43,515 bases of DNA from Terriglobales bacterium. GTDB taxonomy: Bacteria; Acidobacteriota; Terriglobia; Terriglobales; Acidobacteriaceae. A program made the translations under genes and the position numbers. Where the stretch lies: NCBI GenBank assembly GCA_035487355.1, contig DATHMF010000041.1:1-43515 (forward strand), given 5' to 3'. A model generated the notes under the pieces. The model was not told the DNA's origin. It saw only the letters and a program-made list of their open reading frames with translations, and made no database searches. Of the stretch, positions 16,940-25,160 are shown piece by piece. Positions within the stretch are counted from its first letter, which is position 1, and every line of letters starts with the position of its first letter.

Positions 16940-17421
16940 CGTATAGGGAAAACAAAACCGCATATTAGCGCGGCCCGAGATCGGTAACATTCGCGTTGTT
17001 CTAAATGAACAACGTTGTTTTAATTTCGAGCGCAAGATCAAACAGCTTGAAAGCGGCAGCGATACGCGCCAAGATGCGCGCATGCTGATGGTATAAACCT
17101 TAAAGCCCAGCGCAGCAGAACGTCCCATCACAAGAAACACCAAAAGGGCCGCCAAAAGGAAAAGAGGAAGAAAGAAACCAAGCTTCATAATCAATATCTT
17201 GAGCGACAGATGGATCATTCAGACAATTTGACCCCAGATTGCATAAGGAGTGAATTAGGAAAGCAATAAGAATTCATAAAGAACCAACATTCAGAAATGA
17301 TCATCATAAGGATGGATATAAGCAAAATCGCGTTTCATAATCCCCGGACTAGGGTAAAACTACTGTCTAGTTATGCCCTTATTTGAATGGTTTGGCACTC
17401 CCAGAAACGGAAGCGTCAATC
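16940..17421. other. Intergenic region with a possible small membrane ORF
   Basis: 482 bases between the regulator and the Usp-like gene. Apart from the terminator at its left end, the minus strand has an ATG at 17188 opening a strongly hydrophobic stretch (FFLPLFLLAALLVFLVMG). A second frame downstream reads RILARIAAAFKLFDLALEI before a stop near 16997. The two could be one frameshifted gene of about 60 codons. There is no good ribosome site, so I do not call a gene. The remainder, 17220-17421, is AT-rich with no feature I can support. Confidence 0.3.
16994..17026 (+). terminator. Probable terminator after the TPR regulator
   Basis: CGTTGTTC (16994-17001) pairs with GAACAACG (17007-17014) across a five-base loop, followed by TTGTTTTAATTT. 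It lies about 55 bases after the regulator stop codon. The embedded AACAACGTTGTT is also a perfect 12-base palindrome. Confidence 0.6.
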
Positions 17422-17946
17422 TTAATGTAGAAAAAATCGAGCACTATGCTCCGACTTAGGACTTACGTCAATGGAGATGACGCGGTGCCCAAGTGAGCGC
17501 ACGAACTCCTCCAGCTTTCGCTCCTGCCTTAGCCTCCAGCGCTTTCTTCCTCCGATGACGACCACACTATTCGGAACCAGTATCCGTTGCAGGCATTGCT
17601 TCCGGTCACGGCAGAAATAGAGCTCTATGCTGACCTCTTCTGCATCTACACCCGAGTCAGAAATAAAAGCAAGGGAACGCTGCTCAAGGACATCAACTGA
17701 TACGGAAGGACGATCAAGTGGGAAATGGAAAGAAACCACTTCAGGGATCACGAGTACAATTTGGAGTTGCAGGTCTCGGGCCAAATCCTGGGCAGCTCTC
17801 AGGGCGGCAACGGTTCCTTCCTGAGTGGTAAAAATGACGGTCACTCTCAGGCAGGCGCCTAGGTCTGACGGAGAAGGCTTGAGATATTCGCTGCGGGAAT
17901 TCTCAAGTTCAACTGTCTGGAATCGCCTATTCTGTACCACGGTCAC
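17422..17946 (-). CDS. UspA-like single-domain protein next to kdp
   Basis: A 174-residue cytoplasmic protein whose central part alternates strands and helices in the Usp order: VTVIFTTQEGTVAALRAAQD, LQLQIVLVIPEVV, and SVVVIGGRKRWRLRQERKLEEFVRSLGHRVISID near the end. The canonical Usp ATP-binding G-2x-G-9x-G-S/T motif is not intact. The start is GTG 17946 with only a weak ribosome site. It is divergent from kdpE and shares the 17947-18259 promoter region, including two phased repeat arrays. KdpD sensors carry a Usp-like domain and no kdpD is seen here, so a role in potassium signalling is attractive but is inference. Confidence 0.65.
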   Translation of the reverse strand: MTVVQNRRFQTVELENSRSEYLKPSPSDLGACLRVTVIFTTQEGTVAALRAAQDLARDLQLQIVLVIPEVVSFHFPLDRPSVSVDVLEQRSLAFISDSGVDAEEVSIELYFCRDRKQCLQRILVPNSVVVIGGRKRWRLRQERKLEEFVRSLGHRVISIDVSPKSEHSARFFLH

Positions 17947-17974
17947 AGCGTGTACTAACCTAGTCTTCAGGTCG

Positions 17975-18013
17975 TAAACAAGTCATAAACAATTCATTAA
18001 CAACTTATTAACG
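17975..18013. promoter_or_regulatory. Four-copy 11-base repeat array between usp-like gene and kdpE
   Basis: TAAACA (17975), TAAACA (17986), TTAACA (17997) and TTAACG (18008) occur at an exact 11-base period with five-base spacers. This is the arrangement bound by OmpR-family regulators. It lies about 30 bases before the Usp-like start and about 250 before kdpE, so it is more likely to control the Usp-like gene. The half-site resembles the Pho-type element upstream of pstS. Confidence 0.65.
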
Positions 18014-18101
18014 CGAAGACCCACTCGAACTAGGCCGTTCAGAGCAAACCACAGCAGGCAGAACATGTTTCTCGTCCACCATTCCAATCACCCCGATTTT
18101 A

Positions 18102-18140
18102 TTTATGAAATTTTTACGAATTCCTTACTTCACTCTTATG
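18102..18140 (+). promoter_or_regulatory. KdpE-like repeat array upstream of kdpE
   Basis: TTTATG (18102), TTTACG (18113), CTTACT (18124, weak) and CTTATG (18135) keep the 11-base period. The first two match the E. coli KdpE half-site style (TTTATA/TTTACA). The position about 120 bases before kdpE suggests autoregulation. Confidence 0.6.
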
Positions 18141-18259
18141 TCTTTCCCTCTACCTTGTGGTTGATGACTCCTGTGCCCGATAGGAATGAAGGGCGATGGA
18201 AACAATGATTCCTATTTTGGCTGAACTCAGGCATTCATCACCGCACAAGAGGTATCGGC

Positions 18260-18955
18260 ATGAGTGGAGGCGGACGAATACTGATCGTTGACGACGAGCC
18301 CCAGATTCGGCGGGTCATGCAAACAACGCTTGTCAACAAGGGATATGAGGTTACGGAAGCTCGAAGTGGTGAAGAAGCGTTGGAATTGGTCCACTCAGCC
18401 AAATTTGATCTGGTGCTTTTGGATATGAACATGCCTGGCATGAACGGCATAGAAACTTGCAGTGCGATTCGTATCAACTCCGATGTCACGATCATCATGC
18501 TTACGGTCCGCAATACTCAAAAGGACAAAGTAGATGCGCTCGACGCGGGAGCCGACGATTATGTTACGAAGCCGTTCAGCATGCCTGAGCTGTTGGCCCG
18601 AATACGGTCAGGGCTCAGGAGGGCTGCGGTCTCTACGGAGTTCGAGGCCACACAGTTGAGTCTGGGACACATTGAGATTGACTTTCAAGCCCGACGGGTC
18701 ATCTCGGGTGGTGAACAAATACGGCTCACTGGCAAAGAGTTCGACTTGCTTTCCTATCTCGCGGCTCATCCGAATAAAACCATGAGACACAGGGAATTGT
18801 TACAAGCGGTCTGGGGTTCGGACTATGGCGGAGAGCAAGAGTATCTGCGGGTTTTTGTGAATCGGTTGCGAAAAAAGATTGAACGGAACCCGGCGAACCC
18901 CAAGTACTTGCTGACAGAACCTTGGGTCGGATATCGTTTGCGTGTTCCTGAGTGA
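18260..18955 (+). CDS. kdpE: Potassium-responsive response regulator KdpE
   Basis: A 231-residue OmpR-family regulator. Receiver: ILIVDDEPQIRRVM, phospho-acceptor Asp55 (LVLLDMNMPGMNG), Thr82, Lys104 (YVTKPFSMPELLARI). Winged helix: IRLTGKEFDLLSYLAAHPNK and the KdpE-typical VFVNRLRKKIERNPANPKY followed by TEPWVGYRL. AGAGG lies seven bases before the ATG. It precedes the transport genes, whereas kdpDE usually follow them. No KdpD kinase gene is in the window, so its partner kinase must lie elsewhere or it is cross-activated. Confidence 0.94.
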   Translation: MSGGGRILIVDDEPQIRRVMQTTLVNKGYEVTEARSGEEALELVHSAKFDLVLLDMNMPGMNGIETCSAIRINSDVTIIMLTVRNTQKDKVDALDAGADDYVTKPFSMPELLARIRSGLRRAAVSTEFEATQLSLGHIEIDFQARRVISGGEQIRLTGKEFDLLSYLAAHPNKTMRHRELLQAVWGSDYGGEQEYLRVFVNRLRKKIERNPANPKYLLTEPWVGYRLRVPE

Positions 18956-18974
18956 TTCCTGGTTTTATGGAGTG

Positions 18975-19002
18975 TTCACGAATTGTTTATGCTTCTTTTA
19001 TG
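18975..19002 (+). promoter_or_regulatory. KdpE box upstream of the kdp transport operon
   Basis: TTCACG (18975), TTTATG (18986) and TTTATG (18997) are spaced 11 bases apart. The central TTTATGCTTCTTTTATG closely matches the E. coli KdpE operator, recalled as TTTATACTTTTTTTACA. A dyad GTTCTA-TCTT-TAGAAC (19009-19024) follows and overlaps a TATCTT -10-like hexamer. Confidence 0.75.
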
Positions 19003-19109
19003 CCCGGGGTTCTATCTTTAGAACACCGTGGACGGTCCGAATAGGAGAACTGGTCCCGGGAGTGAAGTACGCTGCCGCTCTTTTGACCAATGCTTGGTGA
19101 GGTGCAGAC

Positions 19110-19196
19110 ATGCTTGATTTGTTGATGGTTGTTTTTACCATACTGTTTTTTACGGTCGCAATCGCCTATACCGTGGCTTGCGACAAGCTCAAGTGA
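19110..19196 (+). CDS. Small single-pass membrane peptide before kdpF
   Basis: A 28-residue peptide starting MLDLLMVVFTILFFTVAIAY and ending ACDKLK: one transmembrane helix with a short basic tail. The start is convincing, with GAGG seven bases before the ATG, and its TGA overlaps the ribosome site of kdpF ten bases downstream. It is not KdpF itself, which follows. I have seen similar tiny peptides at this place in kdp operons of other bacteria but know no assigned function. A structural subunit or regulator of KdpFABC is a reasonable guess. Confidence 0.7.
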   Translation: MLDLLMVVFTILFFTVAIAYTVACDKLK

Positions 19197-19205
19197 GGGC
19201 TTCTT

Positions 19206-19295
19206 ATGAGTCTTGAAACGATGATCATGTTGCTGGTGACCGTCCTGATGATGGTCTACCTGGTTTATGCGCTACTGCGTCCGGAGAAGTTCTAA
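19206..19295 (+). CDS. kdpF: KdpF, small subunit of the potassium-transporting ATPase
   Basis: A 29-residue single-pass protein (MLLVTVLMMVYLVYALLRPE core). The YALLRPEKF ending is the KdpF signature. It stabilises the KdpABC complex in the membrane. GAGGG lies six bases before ATG 19206. Its TAA overlaps the ATG of kdpA as TAATG, so the two are coupled. Confidence 0.92.
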   Translation: MSLETMIMLLVTVLMMVYLVYALLRPEKF

Positions 19296-21094
19296 TGACA
19301 CTCAACGGCTGGTTGCAAATCCTGTTTTATTTTGTCGTCGTGCTGCTGGTCACTAAGCCAGTGGGAATTTTCATGACCAAAGTCTTTAACCGTGAGCGGA
19401 CATGGCTCGACCCGGTCCTGCGTCCGGTGGAAAAGCTGATCTACAAGCTCACGCTGGTGGATGAAAACCACGAGATGCGCTGGACCGAGTATTGCATCTC
19501 CATGCTGCTCTTCAGCGCGGTCTCCATGCTGTTGCTCTACGTATTTGAGCGCACCCAGCAGTGGCAGCCACTTTGGTTGAACCCGCAAAAGTTTGCCGCC
19601 GTTCCACAGGACCTTGCCTTCAATACGGCTGCCTCGTTTGCCACCAATACCAACTGGCAGTTTTATACCGGCGAGCAGGTCATGAGCTATCTCACGCAGA
19701 TGGTGGGCCTTGCCTTTCATAACTTCAAGTCGGCAGCGGTTGGAATTGCCCTCGGCATTGCGCTTATCCGTGGCATTGCCCGCCGGGAAAAAGAAACCAT
19801 TGGCAATTTCTGGGTAGATACGACCCGCGCTGCCCTGTGGATCATGTTGCCGGCGTGCATCATTTACGCTCTGCTTTTGGTGCAGCAAGGCGTCATCCAG
19901 AATTTCAAGCCCTATGACACGGTGAAGGTCGTAGAGCCGCAGCAGGTGCAAAGAGTTGGACAGGATGGAAAACCCGTCGTCGGTCCTGACGGGAAGCCGG
20001 TTATGGACACCGTAACCGACCAAGTCATTGCGCAGGGGCCCATCGCATCGCAGGAAGCCGTCAAGATGCTGGGCACGAATGGCGGAGGCTTCCTCAACGC
20101 CAACAGCGCTCATCCCTTCGAGAACCCGACTCCGTTCACGAATTTTCTGGAGATGTTTTCCATCTTTATCATCCCCGCAGGCCTCACCTACACGCTTGGG
20201 CGCATGACCGGCTCGCAGAAACATGGTTGGGCCGTATTTGCGGCCATGGCAATTCTTTTTGCCGCTGGCGTGGTCACCGCATATTGGGCCGAATCACAAG
20301 GCAATCCTTTGCTGCAAGGCACAGACCAGCACGTCTCGATGATGCAATCAGGCGGTAACATGGAGGGCAAGGAAGTCCGCTTCGGCATAGCGAACTCGGC
20401 TCTGTTTACAACCGTAACCACAGACGCCAGTTGTGGCGCCGTCAACGCCATGCACGATTCTTACACGCCCATCGGAGGCATGGTGCCGCTGGTGAATATC
20501 ATGCTCGGCGAGGTTGTTTTTGGGGGCGTGGGCGCAGGTATGTACGGAATTCTGCTCTTTGTCATTCTTTCTGTCTTCATCGCCGGCCTTATGGTCGGCC
20601 GCACCCCGGAATACCTGGGCAAGAAAATCGAAAGCTACGACGTAAAGATGGCCATGCTGTACGTGCTTGTCTTCCCGCTCGTGATTCTTGTGTTTGCCGG
20701 GATTTCAGCGGTGACCCCTTCCGGACTTGCGACGCTCGGCAATGCCGGACCGCATGGCTTATCGGAAATCCTGTACGCCTTTACTTCGGCTGCCGGGAAC
20801 AACGGCTCTGCTTTTGCCGGCCTCGGCCCTAACCGCTGGTACAACCTCTCCATGGCTTTCACCATGCTCATGGGAAGGTTCCTCATGCATGTGCCCATGT
20901 TGGCTGTAGCCGGCAGTCTCGCAGGCAAAAAGGCGGTACCGCCATCGGCAGGCACATTCCCGGTGACAACGCCGTTGTTTACCGTGCTCCTGGTGAGCGT
21001 GATCCTGATCGTGGGCGCTTTGACGTTCTTCCCGGCGCTGAGTTTGGGACCGATTCTCGAACATCTGCTGATGCATGCAGGAAAGACTTTCTAA
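19295..21094 (+). CDS. kdpA: Potassium-transporting ATPase subunit KdpA
   Basis: Potassium-selective channel-like subunit of KdpFABC, related to Trk/Ktr channels. In 599 residues the four pore loops are visible: FATNTNWQFYTGEQ, the invariant GTNGGGFLNANSAHPFENPT, DASCGAVNAMHDSYTPIGG and SAAGNNGSAFAGL. About ten hydrophobic helices surround them. A variable insertion around 215-235 (QRVGQDGKPVVGPDGKP) helps explain why it exceeds the E. coli length of 557. It overlaps kdpF by one base and is followed by kdpB after nine bases. Confidence 0.98.
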   Translation: MTLNGWLQILFYFVVVLLVTKPVGIFMTKVFNRERTWLDPVLRPVEKLIYKLTLVDENHEMRWTEYCISMLLFSAVSMLLLYVFERTQQWQPLWLNPQKFAAVPQDLAFNTAASFATNTNWQFYTGEQVMSYLTQMVGLAFHNFKSAAVGIALGIALIRGIARREKETIGNFWVDTTRAALWIMLPACIIYALLLVQQGVIQNFKPYDTVKVVEPQQVQRVGQDGKPVVGPDGKPVMDTVTDQVIAQGPIASQEAVKMLGTNGGGFLNANSAHPFENPTPFTNFLEMFSIFIIPAGLTYTLGRMTGSQKHGWAVFAAMAILFAAGVVTAYWAESQGNPLLQGTDQHVSMMQSGGNMEGKEVRFGIANSALFTTVTTDASCGAVNAMHDSYTPIGGMVPLVNIMLGEVVFGGVGAGMYGILLFVILSVFIAGLMVGRTPEYLGKKIESYDVKMAMLYVLVFPLVILVFAGISAVTPSGLATLGNAGPHGLSEILYAFTSAAGNNGSAFAGLGPNRWYNLSMAFTMLMGRFLMHVPMLAVAGSLAGKKAVPPSAGTFPVTTPLFTVLLVSVILIVGALTFFPALSLGPILEHLLMHAGKTF

Positions 21095-21103
21095 GAGGAC
21101 TCT

Positions 21104-23149
21104 ATGTCAACGAAACAAAGCAAATCCAGATCATTGTGGGATGCGAAGATCATCCGCCAGGCGCTGATTGATTCGTTTGTCAAACTGAATCCGCGAGTCA
21201 TGATGCGCAATCCGGTGATGTTCGTGGTCGAGGTTGGCAGTGTGATTACCTCCATCCTTTTGATTCGAGATATCACCAAGCACAGTCACGCATTTGGTTT
21301 CGATCTGCAAATCACCTTGTGGCTCTGGTTTACGGTTTTGTTCGCCAACTTCGCCGAGGCCATGGCCGAGGGTCGAGGCAAAGCCCAGGCCGAGACCTTG
21401 CGTAAAGCCAAATCGGAGACGATTGCGAACAGGCTTCTGCCCAACGGGCAGATCGAGCAGGTTTCCGGCTCCAAGCTTCACGTCGGAGATCTGGTTTTGG
21501 TCTCGGCCGGAGAGATGATTCCGGGCGATGGCGATGCGATAGAAGGCGTGGCTTCGGTGGATGAATCCGCCATTACCGGCGAATCCGCTCCCGTGATCCG
21601 TGAAGCTGGCGGCGATCGCTGTGCCGTGACCGGTGGGACTCGTGTTCTTTCCGATCAGATCAAGATAAAGATCACCGCCAATCCAGGCGAAACCTTTCTC
21701 GACCGCATGATCGCCCTGGTCGAAGGCGCCGAGCGGCAGAAGACCCCAAATGAGATCGCTTTGAACATCTTGCTGGCAGGACTCACAGTGGTCTTCCTGC
21801 TCGCTGTCGTGACACTTCAACCATTTGCGATTTATTCCGGTTCTCCCCAGACCGTTTTTGTTCTGGTCTCACTTCTGGTTTGTCTTATTCCTACGACGAT
21901 TGGCGGTCTCCTCTCCGCTATTGGCATCGCCGGCATGGACCGCTTGGTCCAGCACAATGTGCTGGCCATGTCCGGGAGAGCGGTTGAAGCAGCAGGGGAC
22001 GTTGATACCCTTCTGCTCGACAAGACCGGAACCATTACGCTTGGCAATCGCCAGGCAGCGGAGTTTATCGCTGCCCCGGGAGTGACCAACGATCAACTTG
22101 CTGATGCCGCGCAGTTTTCCTCATTGCCCGATGAGACCCCCGAGGGCCGCTCGATCGTAGTCCTGGCCAAGGAGAAATATGGGCTGAGGGGCCGTGAACT
22201 TGCCGATGGCCAGGTTGAATTTGTTCCCTTCAGTGCGACCACTCGCATGTCGGGCGTGAACTTTGATGGACGGGTGATTCGCAAGGGGGCCGCTGACGCG
22301 ATTGAGGCTTTTCTCAAAGGGAATGAAGGCTATCTTCCCCCGGAGGTTCGGACGACGGTGGAGACCATTGCTCGTTCTGGAGGTACACCGCTGGTGGTTG
22401 CCGAAAACGCTCGTGCGCTGGGCGTGATCCACCTGAAAGATATTGTCAAAGGTGGCATACGCGAACGCTTCGCCCAACTTCGCGCCATGGGCATCCGCAC
22501 CGTGATGATTACCGGCGACAATCCACTCACCGCCGCCGCTATCGCCCAGGAAGCAGGAGTTGATGACTTTCTAGCGCAGGCCACGCCCAAAGACAAGATG
22601 GACCTGATCAAACAGGAACAGGCACAGGGGAAGCTGGTTGCCATGACCGGTGACGGCACCAATGACGCGCCCGCTCTCGCGCAGTCTGATGTGGGTGTCG
22701 CTATGAACACCGGCACCCAAGCGGCCAAAGAGGCCGGCAACATGGTTGACCTTGATTCCAACCCAACCAAGCTGCTGGAGATCGTTGAAATCGGCAAGCA
22801 GTTGCTGATGACTCGAGGCTCGCTCACCACATTCTCTATTGCCAATGACGTGGCCAAGTACTTTGCCATCATCCCAGCCATGTTTGCGGGGACGTTTCCG
22901 GTACTGAATGCGCTGAACATCATGCATCTGGCAACCCCCGAGTCTGCGATTCTGTCAGCCGTTATCTTCAATGCTCTCATTATCATCGCGCTCATTCCGC
23001 TGGCGCTGCGCGGAGTCAAATACAGACCGATGAGTGCGGAATCATTGCTGCAGCGCAACCTGTGGTTCTACGGTGTGGGCGGGATCATTGTGCCCTTTGT
23101 TGGAATCAAGATCATTGACATAATTATTCGTGCGGTTGGGTTGGCCTGA
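21104..23149 (+). CDS. kdpB: Potassium-transporting ATPase ATP-binding subunit KdpB
   Basis: P-type ATPase subunit that powers high-affinity potassium uptake. The 681 residues show the full set of motifs: TGES (158-161) in the actuator domain, whose serine is the inhibitory phosphorylation site in E. coli, IPTTIGGLL in the membrane, DKTGT with phosphorylated Asp306, and [11 protein letters not shown] at the hinge. The helices at both ends are intact. AGAGG precedes the ATG. Nothing is missing, so the enzyme should be active. Confidence 0.98.
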   Translation: MSTKQSKSRSLWDAKIIRQALIDSFVKLNPRVMMRNPVMFVVEVGSVITSILLIRDITKHSHAFGFDLQITLWLWFTVLFANFAEAMAEGRGKAQAETLRKAKSETIANRLLPNGQIEQVSGSKLHVGDLVLVSAGEMIPGDGDAIEGVASVDESAITGESAPVIREAGGDRCAVTGGTRVLSDQIKIKITANPGETFLDRMIALVEGAERQKTPNEIALNILLAGLTVVFLLAVVTLQPFAIYSGSPQTVFVLVSLLVCLIPTTIGGLLSAIGIAGMDRLVQHNVLAMSGRAVEAAGDVDTLLLDKTGTITLGNRQAAEFIAAPGVTNDQLADAAQFSSLPDETPEGRSIVVLAKEKYGLRGRELADGQVEFVPFSATTRMSGVNFDGRVIRKGAADAIEAFLKGNEGYLPPEVRTTVETIARSGGTPLVVAENARALGVIHLKDIVKGGIRERFAQLRAMGIRTVMITGDNPLTAAAIAQEAGVDDFLAQATPKDKMDLIKQEQAQGKLVAMTGDGTNDAPALAQSDVGVAMNTGTQAAKEAGNMVDLDSNPTKLLEIVEIGKQLLMTRGSLTTFSIANDVAKYFAIIPAMFAGTFPVLNALNIMHLATPESAILSAVIFNALIIIALIPLALRGVKYRPMSAESLLQRNLWFYGVGGIIVPFVGIKIIDIIIRAVGLA

Positions 23150-23160
23150 GCGGAGGAATC

Positions 23161-23751
23161 ATGAAAAAAAACCTTGTTATATCTATTCTCTATACCGTAG
23201 TCACAACTGTCGTTTTGGGAATTGGTTATCCCCTGGCTGTTACATTGTTGGCTCAAGTCGCCTTCAAGGACCAGGCCAACGGCCAGTTGATTCCAAAGAA
23301 TGGCGTGACGGTGGGTTCGCGTATTATCGGCCAGACCTTTACGGGTGCAGGTTACTTCCACACTCGCCCATCGGCAGCCGGCAACGGATACGATGCCACC
23401 AATTCCGGTGGCACCAACTACGGGCCTACAAACCAGAAGCTGGTTGACCGTGTAAAAGGTGACGTCGCGACCCTGCAGGCGGAGAACCCAGGCAAACCTA
23501 TTCCCATTGATTTGGTCACAACCTCTGGATCGGGCCTTGATCCGCACATCACGCCAGCCGGGGCCGAGTTCCAGGTTCCTCGTGTAGCTAAGGCTCGGGG
23601 TATCGCTGAAGATGACCTTCGGACACTGGTCCGGCAGCATACCGAGGCACGCCAGTTCGGTTTCCTCGGCGAGCCGTGTATCAACGTGCTCGAACTGAAT
23701 CTAGCACTGGATGACAAACATCCTCTAAAGAATTCTGCGCCGTCCAAATGA
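23161..23751 (+). CDS. kdpC: Potassium-transporting ATPase subunit KdpC
   Basis: A 196-residue subunit with one N-terminal membrane helix (ISILYTVVTTVVLGIGYPLA) and a periplasmic/exofacial domain bearing the family motifs GSRIIGQTF, YFHTRPSA and SGSGLDPHI. It stabilises the KdpFABC complex and helps ATP affinity. GGAGG lies five bases before the ATG, 11 bases after kdpB. It closes the kdpFABC operon. No kdpD follows. Confidence 0.97.
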   Translation: MKKNLVISILYTVVTTVVLGIGYPLAVTLLAQVAFKDQANGQLIPKNGVTVGSRIIGQTFTGAGYFHTRPSAAGNGYDATNSGGTNYGPTNQKLVDRVKGDVATLQAENPGKPIPIDLVTTSGSGLDPHITPAGAEFQVPRVAKARGIAEDDLRTLVRQHTEARQFGFLGEPCINVLELNLALDDKHPLKNSAPSK

Positions 23752-24049
23752 GTTCGCGTTGTTTCGCTGGCCAGTGTCTGTTGCTAGAGCGTTTTCATGG
23801 GTGCTGTAGACTTTTAGGTCGGGACACGTGTCAGGGCGGAGCCTGCGGAAAAACAATCTCCTTGTCATTCCGACGCGTAGCGGAAGAATCCCTTTTGTGC
23901 CGAAACTCTTTGTTTCCCGCGCTTCCAGAGGCACAGGCTTTATCAGTGCCACGATGATGTTTGAACGATCGTATCAGGGCCCGACTTTAGTCGGGCCCTA
24001 GAAAAATCTACATTAACCCTGAAGACGCTCTAGGGCGAGAGGTTGTCAT
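23752..24049. other. Intergenic region with dispersed repeat and strong hairpin
   Basis: At about 23863-23892 is a TGTCATTCCGACGCG/AGCGGAAGAATCCC element. It resembles the CATTCCGAGCG...AGCGAGGAATC dispersed repeats common between genes in Acidobacteria. At 23976-23999 AGGGCCCGACT and AGTCGGGCCCT form an 11-base perfect inverted repeat with a two-base centre. No T-run follows on either strand, so it may be a 3'-end hairpin for kdpC, but the terminator role is unproven. No gene is seen. Confidence 0.6.
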
Positions 24050-24772
24050 CTGAAGATCACCGCCAAGCCGGAGCCTGACAAACGCAAACTTCAGCGGCAA
24101 TATCGCATACGAGTCACAATCTTTGCCCTTTGTGCCGTTTTGACGCTCGTTGTTCTCGGCATTGTTTACGACGCGATTCAAACCTTAAGCCGCTTAGACG
24201 CGGTGGAGCGCGAACGCGACCAATGGCAGCGTCCTGCCGAGGTAATTCAGGAACTGAATCTCAAGGAAGGAAATGTCGTAGTAGACCTCGGCTCTGGAGT
24301 TGGGTACTTTTCATTGAAGCTTTCCGATACGGTTGGCAAAACAGGAAAAGTTTTGCCAGTAGATATCCTGAAATTTCCGTTGTTCGTGTTGCGAACCAGG
24401 GCTTTTATAGACGGGAAGCACAATATTGATGTAATTCTTGGGGAACCAAACGATCCGCATCTATCCGCGGGAACTGTGGATGCAATGCTGATTGCGAATA
24501 CCTACCATGAACTGACCGATTCAAAAACGATTCTGGGACACGTCTTCCAAGCACTCAAGCCGGGCGGGCGGTTGGTCATCCTGGACCGCGGGCCACGCTC
24601 GGAGAACGGAGAATCCCGTAGTGATGAAGCCGAGCATCACCATATTTCCCCAGCTTTGGTTGAGGCTGAGATTCGCGGCAGTGGATTCCAGATCGTCAAA
24701 CGAGAAGATCATTTCATAGACCGGCCCGGTGACAGCCAATTGTGGTGGCTCATTGTTGCCCGCAAACCGTGA
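24050..24772 (+). CDS. Membrane-anchored SAM-dependent methyltransferase
   Basis: Class I methyltransferase, 240 residues with the proposed start. A basic N-terminus and one membrane helix (VTIFALCAVLTLVVLGIVY) precede a Rossmann domain: motif I VVDLGSGVGYFSLKL, then VDAMLIANTYHELTD, LKPGGRLVILDRGP, and a C-terminal LWWLIVARKP strand. Substrate unknown. The frame has no ATG or GTG start before the helix. CTG 24050 follows GAGAGG at seven bases and gives a complete helix, while TTG 24140 would cut the helix in half and has no ribosome site. The frame is closed by TGA at 24020. Confidence 0.8.
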   Translation: MKITAKPEPDKRKLQRQYRIRVTIFALCAVLTLVVLGIVYDAIQTLSRLDAVERERDQWQRPAEVIQELNLKEGNVVVDLGSGVGYFSLKLSDTVGKTGKVLPVDILKFPLFVLRTRAFIDGKHNIDVILGEPNDPHLSAGTVDAMLIANTYHELTDSKTILGHVFQALKPGGRLVILDRGPRSENGESRSDEAEHHHISPALVEAEIRGSGFQIVKREDHFIDRPGDSQLWWLIVARKP

Positions 24773-25160
24773 CCAAATGCATTGGCCGCTGCATCCGGTA
24801 GGACCTGTACTCTGAACTGGCGCACCTTCCGCAAATGGAACGGACCGTACGTGATTTACGAGCATCGCTATGATCACCTGCAAACTGGCGGGCCGTTAAA
24901 CTTCGACGATCTTAGCTTCGATGCGACTAACTTCGATGACTGGTTTCTACAATCGTCACTGTTCGCGTCGTGATTTCCCCGCGCATACGAAAGGACAGGT
25001 AGTAGACTGCAATCTTCAAGACTACCATGACCGGCAAGCGCCAGAGTGCTATCACTGTCTGCAGTTAAAACGAAAGAGTCACCTTCATAGCCAAATCCTC
25101 CGTGTCAATATTGACCCTTTACTTCGAATCCAAATATCCTCTGAACAATAAGCGCTCACT
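24773..25160. other. Intergenic region without a supported gene
   Basis: 388 bases before the amidase. One plus-strand frame (24782-24973) contains FDDLS-FDATN-FDDWF, which recalls pentapeptide repeats, but it has no ribosome site and only three units. It may be a leftover of a pentapeptide-repeat gene or chance. I see no promoter or terminator that I can defend. Confidence 0.4.

Noticed and set aside
16208..17218. 336-codon minus-strand frame opposite the TPR regulator
   Set aside because: Most of it is antisense to a clear gene and is Ser/Arg/Cys-rich without domain features. Only its hydrophobic N-terminal part outside the gene was kept as a weak note.
22330..23058. 242-codon minus-strand frame inside kdpB
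   Set aside because: Lies wholly within kdpB, whose motifs are complete, and shows no family features.
24782..25151. Two short plus-strand frames before the amidase
   Set aside because: No ribosome sites and no recognisable domain; the three pentapeptide-like units are too few to call a pentapeptide-repeat protein.
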